54,680 nt of DNA, from assembly GCA_010015675.1 (NCBI GenBank), contig ML977062.1, positions 10,543 through 65,222 of the forward strand. Direction: 5' to 3'. Each line of letters begins with the position of its first letter. The stretch's first letter is position 1. This document shows, one piece after another, positions 8,805 through 20,800 of the stretch. The notes under the pieces are model-generated. The model was given only the letters and a program-made list of their open reading frames with translations. It searched no databases and was not told the origin of the DNA. This DNA comes from Byssothecium circinans (lineage: Eukaryota; Ascomycota; Dothideomycetes; Pleosporales; Massarinaceae). The position numbers and the translations under genes were made by a program.

Positions 8805-11800
8805 CTACAACCGCACCAGCCATCGTAGCAGATCCTTTCCTCTCCTCCAAGGGCCGAACTTCAACCATGATGGGCGCCAGCCTTTGCAGCTCTGCTCATT
8901 GTCGGATGATGAAGAGGACCGTTTGTCATGGTACGGAACGCGTGTAGCTTCCGCGTCGGGACTGGACCAGATATTGGTAAGTCGCTGCCACCAATTGGGC
9001 ACCCAGTGGTGGTGCGGGTTGTGCTGGTGATGTGATGCGAAGAGGGGCGCGTCGAAGTCATCGTCGGCGTCGTGGTTGTCTTGGGCGTAGTTTTGGGGTT
9101 GAGGAGTAGTCGTGGGAGTAGATGTTGGGGTGGGCCTGAATGAGCAGCGTTCACATCCTTTACGGGTCGGAGATGGTATTGATGTCCAGGAAGAGCCATC
9201 GTCATTGTAGTATTCCCACTCCCAGCGGTCGCGCCATACGTAGTCATCGTCGGTAGGGGTTGGGCTCGATGTAGACGCTGCAGAGGAGGAAGATGGAGTC
9301 ACCTCTTCGTCATAGTACTCCCATTCCCACTTGTCGGCCCAATACCAGTCATCGTCCTTCGCTGAAGGTGTGGAAGCCGACGCTAAAGAAGAGGAAGATG
9401 AAGTGGGGTCTTCACCGTAGTACTCCCACACCCACTTCTCAGCCCAATACCAGTCGTCGTCCTTTGCTAGGGATGTAGGAGTCGGCTCTTCATCGTAATG
9501 CTCCCACTCCCACTTATCGGCCCAATACCATTCGTCGTCATTCGCTGATGGCGTAGAAGTTAGTGGTATGACGGGAGTAACAGACGTTGTCTCTCCTGTA
9601 TCAACCCATGTCCACCCATCCTTTGGATCGTCTACCCATTCCCAATCCCATTGACAGCTGCAGTTCCCATTCGTACCATTTACATATCTTTCACCATCAT
9701 GTTCAGTCCAGTCCCATTTCCAACCATTCTAGTCCTCGTCATCGCTGTCGATTGAGAGGTTGCAGCAACAGCAGTCCAAATCGTCACTAACACTGTCTCC
9801 AGTCCCGCCGTTTCCTCCATCATCATCATCATCATCTTCATCTTCATAATAATACCAATCCCCATCACTATCTCCATCTCCGAATCCATCATGTCCGGCA
9901 TCGCCATCACTCCATCCCGGCGGCGGTCGCTGCTCATCATACCAATCCGGAGGTAATGGTTCATACCAGTCATCCTCGTCAGGAGGTTGGTATGGCTCTG
10001 AGTAAGGAGGCGGTGTCTGCCCCGGTCTGTGTGGACGTCGAGTAGGATGTCGTGTGGGAGATCTCGTGCGAGTCCGTCTCCGCGTACTAGATTGAGTCGG
10101 CAGCGATTCTGAGAATGAAGTGGACTCTTGTTGCTCTTGGCCTTCGTTTCTAGTGAGTGTATCGACTCCAGGACGTCCAGAAGGTCTGACGATTGGGCGT
10201 GAGCTAACAACGCGCCCTGACGAGGATATTGTGGGTGAAGCACTCTGATCAGGTTCTTCTTCATCGTCCTCAGGGGGGCTTGGAGGGTCTGGCGAACCTG
10301 AGGGTAGATCGGAAGATGTGGTGATCGAGCGTCTTGACGAACTGCTCCGCCTCGTAGGGCTCGTAGTTTGACTGATCTGACCTTCCCTGCCGCTGAGGGT
10401 AGCTATTCCAGTTATACTAGAAGGGAGGATGAATGTTGTCGCTGATCTCCTGCTAGAAAATACGGAAGTGCTGCTCGAAGATCTCGAAGATCTCGGGGGC
10501 GATTGCACTCCGCTGCTTGACCTTGGAGATGTATCGCGGGAAATTACGGGTGTACGAGAGGGCGATCCCGACATTGAAGAACGTTCAAAAGATGGCTGCT
10601 CAGACTGTCGAGATAGAACCGAGCTTGTAGACGGCACTACTCGCGACGCTGAGCGACTGGAAGTCGACGATGAAAGAGATGTTCTTGCGCCTGCACTTGT
10701 AGATCTCGATCGACTCGAGCTAGTCAATGAGCGAGTAGAGAATCGAGTGCGACTTGATGTCCTACTACGAAAGGAACTAGAAAGAGCTAGTGGTTGAGTC
10801 GATGAAGACGTTATACCAGTCGGAATATCGTTTGGTGCGGGCGAAGCCGTATCGAATGGCACTGGCACTGGCGATGGTAAAGTTGTTCGTGCACCGGTAT
10901 TACTCCTGCTAGCATCATCTTGAGTTCCAGTCGTTGCACGTGAAGATGTACGTGATGATGCTGGGGTTGATGAAATCGAGTTGGAGCGTATGGACACAGA
11001 CGCTGATGAGCCAGACCTTTGTGATGAAGTTCCAGGTTGATAAGGTGCGACTGTGGTGACTCAACTTGTAGATATGCTCCCGACCATCTCTGCCTCAACA
11101 GCTGATGACGGTGCGATGCCTGTGAGCGAAGAGCCACGCCCAGGAGGCACGCTTATCCCGCCTCTACTAGTTGATCTGGGAGTGGGTTCATTTGTATCCT
11201 GTTTAAATGAAGTCACCGTCGCTGAGGTGGATGAGAAGGCTCTAGGGCTTCCGGTCACTGGTGGCTCGCTTGATACTCCTGAGGAGCTTTGTGATTGACA
11301 GAGACCATATCCTGCCAGACAGCCTGCTCGGCAGGAGCCATCATCATCACCGCAGATGCCTCCTCTGCCACAGCACTGTCCGAATCTACTTCCTTCGCAC
11401 GTATAATCGAAAGCAGGGCCGCAAAGTCCATTAGGTGAAATTCGTCAGACAGGTTCTGCCCGAGAAACTGTTGCAGTTGGACTCGAAGACGAGGATGAAG
11501 AACTTGAAGTGAGACTTCCTGTAGCAAAGATGGTTGTGTAGGAGATACTCTTGGTGCCCGGAATAGTGGTGCTGCTCCGGCTTGAAAACGTAGCGGTTGA
11601 TCCTGTAGTAGTTTTGCTCGTCTCAGGAATGACTGTGTTTGAGGTTGCTTTGGTGCCAGGAGCATTTGCGCTGCCACTAGAGGTCAGAGGAGAAGTTACT
11701 GTGGACGAGACCTTCCTCGAAGATTGCAGTGCTGAAACGGCCGATGTCGAATGTGGCGTGCTTGTGAAGGAAGGCATTGCTTCGATACCTGGAGGATGTG

Positions 11801-14800
11801 ATGTAGGTTGAGTATTTGCCGTAGACAAAGTAGTTGCGATAAAACTTCCAGAGGCCGGCGAAACCGTGCCTGTCGTAGACGAAGTCGGAAGAATCTTCAG
11901 CATAGCACAAAGGCCACCTCCAGCGACTGCAGGCCCTACTGAGCTCTTCAGATTGCAAGTCGCAAGTAGCGGGTTGAAGACTACTGCGACGCAACGGTCT
12001 TCGGTCTGACAGCTCTCTATACATCGCGGAAAGGTTGTAAAGAGCACAGATCGAATATCGCCCATCTGGTAGTTGGTATCACATTCAGCATGATACAAAG
12101 TCGACTCGTATGAGTACTCTTGTCCCACCGTTACGCCACAGCATGTTTTTGGAGGTGATGGCTGGATTGTAGTCACGCTTGATGCTTGTGTTCTTGTCGA
12201 AACGCGAGGCTCGGTTGTTGATGGCCGAAAAGTGGCACTGGAGCTGAGAGGCGAGGATGATGTAGTCCTTCCTATTAAAATTGACGTCGTGGGAAGCTTG
12301 GATGGACCGCCCATCGAAGAAGACGCAACGCTACGACCTTGCGAGCTAAGCAAAGGTCCACTGATTGAATTCCCGCTTTGAGATGGGTCCCGGCTCGATA
12401 GAAGCTTTGAGGTGGCAGTATCTATCGCTCGAGATGAAGCGACAGTCTGTGAAGTCGAGGAAGTTCTTCGGGTGGAGGACACGATCGAGGGACCGGATAG
12501 CAACGTCGATGAAGTAGACCGTGTCGAAGGCCGACTAGGAGTCGATATAGACTGCACCGATGAGGCTGCTCGGGAAGCCCCAGAAATTGATACGGTAGGA
12601 GTCTCAAGTTTGGAACCGGACTTACGACTCGAAGTTAATGTAGGATTTATCACGACAGAAGCTGCACTGCTTCGGAGCGAGGAAGTGGGCTGCGTCAAAG
12701 ATTGGCCACTTGTCAATGTAGACTTCAGGGACGAGGCGATTAGAGATGATCGAGAGGATGACACGGCGGAAGTCCCTGGTCCGGATCTAGACGTACGACT
12801 CAAAGTCGTTACCCCGGATTTCACGCCAGATGTTGTGCTGCTTCTTGGCGACGAAATGCCAGATGCGATGACACTTGATCGCGAGACACTTGCAGACACT
12901 AGCGTCCTGGTAGAAGAACGCAGTATGGAGCTTGAAGTTTGACTGCTCGAAGATGTGGTTGCTACCGAACTTTGCGAAGTTGATTGCGAGACTCCGCGCT
13001 GAGATGAGCTGATGGATCGGGCGCCGCTTGATAAAACACCAGATGGCGATGATGTACGTAAGCTTGGGGTCTGATTCTGGCTCAAGGAAGACGAGCCAGA
13101 AAAGGTTGTGCGTGGACTCGAAGCCTGGTTCGTTGAAACGGATCCCGATGTAATGGTACGCGATAATGATGACTGAGTAGGGCCCGTGGGAGTCCCTCGC
13201 ACTGAAGGACTCGATGACATGCTGGCGCTACTGCTTCGCGCTGACGATGTAGCACTTCGAGTTGTCGTTTCTTCTCCAAATATGTCAAGGATGTCGAAGA
13301 TATTGATGACCAAAGGCCTCGTGGAGGCCCTTGAAGTGAGGACAGATGTAGGCGATGAAATAGACCGTGTTCTCGATGCGGGAAGGGCGTATATAGTCGT
13401 CTTACCAGTGACACGGAAACTCGACGTTCGGCAAGACGGTCCAGGGCACACACCAGTAAAGACTCCTAAAGATACATTGATATCAACGAGAGGTTTCCTA
13501 GTACTTGTCGTCACTGAGGGTGGCCGTGAGCTCGAACGCGTTGTCGATCGCTGTATCCCGGTAGACGATGAGCCGGTACTCTTTATGCTTGAAGAGCGAC
13601 AGGAAGGGCCTGGGCATAGTCCTGGTAGTAGATTAATGGACACGCTTGCATCTACAAGTGGCTTTCTTGTGGGTGTCGCACTCAGAGCTGGCGAGATACG
13701 CGCCGAGCTGACTGCTGTTGAGGGACGCGTCATGGGGGAAGAAGTTGGCCTGCTGGCACTTGTTGTACGACACGAGGGACCTGGACAAAGGTTCGGGAAA
13801 AGATCGACAGATATGTTAGCATCCACGAGAGGCCTCCTCGACGACGCCATAGCCTGGTTTGTTGTTGACACACGCGTTGAGCTTATCGTCGATGACGAAC
13901 GCGTTGCAGCATTCGAAGAGAATCTGCTCGCGCTGGACGACCGACAAGACGGTCCTGGGCAAAGGCCGGGAAGAAGATTAATAGATACGTTGACATCCAG
14001 AAGAGGCTTCCATGAAGGCGCTGTGGCCTGAGCTGTGATTGACGCCCGCGGTGAGCTCACTGTCGATGATGAGCGCGTTGCAGTACTCGAAGAGAATATG
14101 CTCGCGCTGGACGGTCGACACAGTGGTCCTGAACAGACACTCTCAAGTATTCCAACAGATACATTGATATCCATGAGGGGTTTTGAAGGCGCTGGAATGG
14201 GAACCGGGAGCCCCGAGCCTCTGGATGAACTAGTTTTCGAGATAATCTGCGAGAGGTTCGGTAAAATTGATGACGTTGGGCTGCTTGCTATGGTTGTGGT
14301 TGATGTGCGGCACTGGGGTCCCGGACAGACGTTTTCGAATATTCCAACCGAGAAGTTGACATCAATGAGCGGCTTCGATGGGATTGGAATAAGAATGGGC
14401 AGAACCGGGCTTCGTTGGGATCTAGTCGTTGACACAGGTTGTGGTGTGGTGGATGAAGGAGATGATGGTACGCTAACTCTGCTCGAGGTTGATGAACGGC
14501 ACTGGAGTCCAGGACAGAGACCCTCTAGTATTCCTAGAGATACATCTATATCGATGAGCGGCGAGGATGGTGTAGGAATAGAAATGGCGATGGGCGGTAC
14601 CAAACCCTTCGATGACCTTGTCGCCACAGTAAACTGTAACGTTGTCGTTGAGGTCGGTGTAGGCAAGACACTGTTGGTGCTTGGAGTAGTAGAGCGACAT
14701 TGTGGGCCAGGGCAAAGCCCTCCAAGGATGGCTGCTGATATATCAATACCAATGAGAGGCTTCCTGGAGGTTGTAGATACGCCAATAGCAGATGATACGA

Positions 14801-17800
14801 TTGACGATGAAGTCGACAGGCTCGGTGTGGTGACGGGGCCGGTTTGAGCACTAGTTGCAGGGGTTCGTGAGGAGCGACATGAAGGGCCCGGGCATACACC
14901 CTCAAAGAGTCCTAGTGATAAGTCTATATCAATGAGAGGTGTCCGAGAGGTGGTTATTTGCGGCGATGTTGTGGGTAGCTGCTCCGTAAAAGCTGAAAGT
15001 GTGGCATCACTTTCAAGGGGTTTTGTAGCGGACTGGCGGCATGCAGGACCTGAACATAGGGACTCAAGAATACCCAGAGAAAGATCGATACCAAGGAGAG
15101 GCGGTTTTGATGTTGTGGTAGAGCGACAAGACGGACCAGGGCACAACCCTTCGAGCACTCCAAGAGAAAAGTTGATGTCGATTAGAGGCGGTGTCACTGT
15201 CGGTGACGAAGGTGTAGATCTTGTTGAATCTAGCCATGTTGAGGTATGAGTGGTCGGAATCGGTACTGGAATTTGGGCAACGATCAATGATGAGAGCAGT
15301 CCGCCAATATCTATAAGCAGTTTCACGCTTGTCACCGCAAGAGGCGTTGAAGTACTGCGGAAAGTGGTAGATGGAATGGTGTCTGAAACGGGAGGTACAA
15401 TAGTCTGCGAAGATCGTACCGAAACTTCTCCGACTCCCAATATCGAAAACAACTGTGCAATGTTGATGATAGGCCTCGGCGCTTTACTCAGGTTGGAAGA
15501 TGTGGAAGCTCTTGATGACGGTGACGAGGTGGCGATAGTATCGGAAGTGATGACAGCGCTCTGTTGTGTTGTGGTGAAAGAAGAACGACAGGAGATCCCA
15601 GGACATAAGCCTTTCAACGCTCCCACAGTCAGACCGATGTCGACTAATGGCTCTTTACTTGCTGACGAAGCACTGGAGGCGTGGCACGTTGGGCATAGGC
15701 CATTCAACAAGCCCAGACTTAAGTCAACGTTGATAAGCGGAGTGGCAACATTCTGCGTCGCAGTTGGGCGAGGTGTGATCATCGCAAGTGTAGGGATAAT
15801 TCCCGAGGATTTGCCAGACAATGTCTGTATCAGCTCGCCATTCAGTTCGAGTGCAGAAAGCAGTCCCCCTAATACATCAACTGGAACAGGTGCCGAAACG
15901 GCAATTGGGGAGCTAGATATGCTTGTAGTCGATATCACTCCCCCAACTGCCAACGCCGACAACAGCGACTCAAGCTCTACAAGCGGCGCAACTGATGCTG
16001 ACGGCAATATTCCAACATCTGAAGGTAACGCAAGCAATCCGCCCCATTTTGAGAGCAAAGACTCAAGCCCTCCGACCGGATAACTTGGCAGACCGTTTGA
16101 AGGACGAAGTCCGGAGCTGGTGGCTGTGGCGACGATTGCGGTTCCTGATAATACGGATGAGACACGCCCATGACCAAAGAGGAGGGAGAAAACTGGATCA
16201 AGAGCGATGGGCAGCCGACTCACCGAGGTTGACGAAGCACTGTGTGTAGAGCTTGTAGATGTGGCTGCGGGAGTCGGACTTAAGCTCAACATCGAACTTT
16301 GGGCGTTCGCAATGAGAGATAGTAAAGGATCAAGATCAACGAGTGATGGACTTGGAAGATTAACTGGTAGGTTGATGCTTGAAAAGGTGGGTATGGCCTC
16401 CGGTATCGCCAGAGTTGGACTCTGTACTTCTGCTAGAGCCGACAGAAGAGGCTGGAGATTAACAAGCGGTAACCCTGGTGGTAACACTGATGTTGGGGTC
16501 GGGAGTCCAGTCGCAGTGGGAAGTTCAACCTCAAAACCTAAACTTCCGATCTGCGGCAGGTCGACATTGATACTGACGCTCGGTAAGGAAGGCAGGGACA
16601 AATCTGGAAGAGGTAGTGCAGGCGTTGGGATAATGCCTTCTAAGTCGCTTGCAAGACCATTGAGTACGTTAACGTTCGCACTTGGAAGGGCTTGCAGACT
16701 TGCGAGCAGCGACGATAACCCTGGAGCGATCGGTTGTGGGAGTGCTACCGAAGCCGTGGGAGCAAGTAGCTGAATGCTGAGATCTGGAAGAAGGTCGCCT
16801 AATAAATTGGGAGCCCTGGTCACTGTAGGATTCGCAGTAATTAAAGAGTTGAGCGGTACTGCAAGAGTCGGTAGATCAACATCGGCTAGCATGCTTGATG
16901 TAGGAATAGGTAATTGTCCAATGATGTTTAGACCGGATAGCAGATCACCCACAATGTCTTCTGGTGTTCCAGTAATAGTCGGGAAGGAAAGGAGAACATC
17001 AGTGAGTAACGAAGCTCCAGGTATCAATCCCAAGCTGGACAGAAGGCCGCCCAGTACATTCGGCTCAACGGGCGAGCTCGGCGTGGGAATATCTGAGATG
17101 AGATCTGTTGGAGCTCCAAAGATGAACAAGTCGCTGAATAGATCCGCAATATCGTCCACGTTCAAGGGAATGTTAGTAGGTATTGGTAGCCCGTTCGGAA
17201 GACTGATCCCAGAAAGTAGTCCATTAAGAACATCTCCAGGTATCACAACGCCCGTACTAGTCGGCAGTGCAAGAATGTCACCAACTCCAGATATTAGGCC
17301 GCCAAGAAATCCCGGTGCCGTGGAAGCAGGTATAAGGCTCGCATCTGAACCAATCGTTGCTGATGGAAGTGCACTTGCAGCAAGATCCGAAAGCAGCCCG
17401 CCCATAACATTGATGGCGCTAGTCGGTCCGAGGATATCTTCAAGTTCGGAGAGCAAGCCTCCGAGAAGATTGGTTGGGAACGAAGGAGGTGTCACATTCG
17501 GTAGCGGCTCCAAAGTGGTAGACGGAACGGCATCCACACCGAGCCCTGAAAGTAGATTCCCTACAAGACTGAAGGCACTCATTGGACCGACAATATCTTC
17601 GAGATCGGATATTAGCCCACCTAAAACATTCGCCGGTACAGCAGTTGGCAACAGTGGTCTGAAAGTAGGTGAAGGCATCGTGTCTGAATCGATATTCGAA
17701 AGCAATCCGCCTTCAATCTCTGTCGTGGGTGTTGGTACGGAGATGGCAGGCTTTGGTAGGGTTGGTACAGCTAGAATATCTCCAATCTTGGAGAGCACTC

Positions 17801-20800
17801 CACCAAGGAGGTCAACGGCACTGGGTGTAGGAAGCGAAACTGTGGGTGTTGGTACAACAACGCCGAGATCGAGACTGGAGAGTAGACCATCGAGGTTGTC
17901 GATTGCGCTGCTTTTCTGCGGCGAAAGAAAGTTTATAGATGCGCTTGGAAGGTTCAGGATGGCTGAGACAAGATCACCCAAGGCGTTTGGTGGAAGTTGA
18001 GAAGGAGTTGTTGCAGGAATGCCGGGCAACGAGGGTATAGATACGGAACCCAGATCAAGCTCTGACAACAAGTTGCCAACAATATCGCTGGGAAGTGCCA
18101 AAGGTAGTGAAAGAGGTGGTACAGGCAGGTTAACAATAGGCGGCAATCCAACTGTCTGCGAAGGAGCTTCAGAAGCAGGCAGAGGGAGATCGAGAATAGG
18201 CGTCAAAATTGCTGGAATGGATGCCAAAGCTGATAGAAGCCCAGCCAACACATCTTGAGGAACTGCCACTGGCGGAGCACTCGGCAGGTATGCAGAAGGG
18301 GCAGAAGGTGGGGAAATCGACAACGAAGTTAAGACGGGTGGAAGAGACGCTGCGCCTAAGCTTGAGATGACGCCATTCAAGAGATCCCCTAGTAGGTCGA
18401 TGTCGGGGATTGGCGGTGAGGTCGGTAGGCTTATGCCCTCTACACTTAGAGCAGACAGGATGTCATCGATGTCCACAACGCCGGGAGGACTCGTGCCACT
18501 TGGGAGAGATATCGTTGTGGGAAGCCCACCACCAACACCTAAATTAGACAGCAGATCTCCAAGCAGACCTTGTCCGTTATCTGAGACTGTAGGCGTAGGT
18601 GGAAAGATGTTGGGAATCGGCGTGGCTTCACCCGCCGGGTTCGTCAGAAGAGACTGTAAAAAATCTGCAATGTCGTTTGGAAATGACGGAAGGTCCGAAG
18701 GCAGCCCGCTTAGGATGTTTCCGACGTTATCAAGGTCAGGTGTATTGATTTGAGATGAAACAGATATTGTCGGTAGAGCAAGGCCGGACAGTAAGCCTCC
18801 CATAATGTCAACAATGGCATTCACATCCGTCACACCCGGTTGGGCCGGGACAGACACAGTCGGCGTGGGAACTCCAGCTACAATATCAGAAAGCAGGTCG
18901 CCGATAACGTTGATCTCCGAAACACCTGGCCGGGCTACCGGAGGCAGAGTGGGTGTAACGCCAATGCCTAAGCCGGAGAGTAGGCCATTTAATACACCAC
19001 CGACTCTGTTAGGTCTTGTTGATGGCGAAGCGGTCTTTGGGGCATTTTTTGTGAGACTTGCCGGAGTTGAAGGACCATTACTGAAAGGGTCGAGCGTTGG
19101 TTTCAGTCCGGTAACGTCAACGAGAGGAACTGAGGGAAGCGCTGGCGTGCCAGTGAGGTCAAGCTCGGTGGGTAAGCTGCCGATAATGCTGTCAATAACA
19201 TTTGGTGCTGAAGTCGGTACAGCTATACCAGCAAGTATTCCGCTCACAATATCGTCAACAATACTACTCGGTAGCGGGCTACCGGTAGGAAGACCTATAT
19301 TCTCGAGTAGACCGCTAGCAAGGTTTGCGACCTGGCTAGGCAAGGCGCCGACATCTATCGATGGACTGGGAAGAGCACCGACATCGAACAATGATGTAGG
19401 AATTACTATATCCGATAGCAAGCCGCTAACAACCTGATTCACAAGGTCACTGGGGAGTGAGATTGGAAGGACAGTAGGCGTAGAAAGCGAAATGTCCGAC
19501 AGAAGACCGCCAGCGATACTCTCAAGTTGGCTAGACAGAGCATCGATATCGATAGATGGCGTAGGAAGAGCAACGTTCGAGACCAATTCTGCGACGATTT
19601 GATCCACGAGGCCACTTGAGAGTGAGTTTGGAATAATAGAAGGCGTGGGAACCGCCAAAGTCGATAACAAGCCGCTTGCAAGCTGATCAACAATATCACT
19701 CGGAAGCAGGCCCGGACCGATGGAAGGCGAAGGAAGCGTTATGTTCGCTAGCAAATCGCTGACAATCTGTCCCACAAGATCGTCGGGAAGTAAGCTCGGA
19801 AGAGCAGGCGGTGTAGGCAATGCCAGATCGGACAGCACGTTATCCACGATCTGGTCGATCACTGCGCTTGGAAGTCCGACTCCGACAGATGGCGTAGGAA
19901 TGGCAAGATTCGACACCAACCCCAAATTCGAAAGAATCCCAGGCAAGATGCCTATCGGAAGGCCAGGAGGCGTAATTGCAGGCTGCGGGGTCGATGAAAT
20001 GAAAGGCGCAGAAATATCTGTGATAGCCGAAGGATCTGTAAGTTGCGAGGAATCGGTAGGCGGTACAACGTTCGATATACCAATTGGGACTTCTATTGGG
20101 AGTGAGATACCATCCGTAGGTAAGCTCAGATCAGATACGAGTCCGCCTATCACCTGGCCCAAAATGCCGGGATCTGTGACAATTGACAAAGCAGCCGACA
20201 AGGCAGAGTTCGGCAGTCCATCTAATCCAAGCTCGGATAGTAAGCCTGGAAGAAGATTTTGAATATTGACAGAAGGCGCAGCAGGCGTAATATTTGGTCG
20301 CCATACCGAAGCGTCAGATGGTCGTGGAATGCCAGACGCTGAATCCAAGTTCGAAAGCGAAGCAAGAAGACTCGGTACACCGGCCAAAGGTGTGGCAAGT
20401 GGCAGAAGTCCAGGAGTTAGTGTGGGTAACGGTGCACCGAGGCCTAAAGTGGAAAGTACGCCGTTAACGACGTTTCCTATGAGATCGATCTGCGACGGGC
20501 TTGGTGACGGCGTTGGCGGTGGAATAGGCGCCGAAGAACTAAAATTTCCCAAGTTTGAAGGCAACGTAGTCAATCCTTCAAGCGGATTACTTGACGGCAC
20601 GGCCAGCACCGGACGGAAACAGGTATATTCGCAAGGCTCGAAAGCAGACCCGACAGAACACCTCCCAAAATATCATTCCCGACCGGCGGAGAGAGTGTCG
20701 GCCTTGGTCCCGGTAGTGATGGTACCACAGACTCAAGGTCCACAGACGGGATCGATATACTGGGGAGCGCTACCGAGGGTGTAGGGATCGCAACCACAGG

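Noticed and set aside
12412..20784. Long plus-strand open frames opposite the giant gene (up to about 400 codons, e.g. 16774-18000)
   Set aside because: They mirror the codon-periodic repeats on the minus strand, lack signal peptides or known motifs, and their composition is what antisense reading of Leu/Pro/Ser codons gives.
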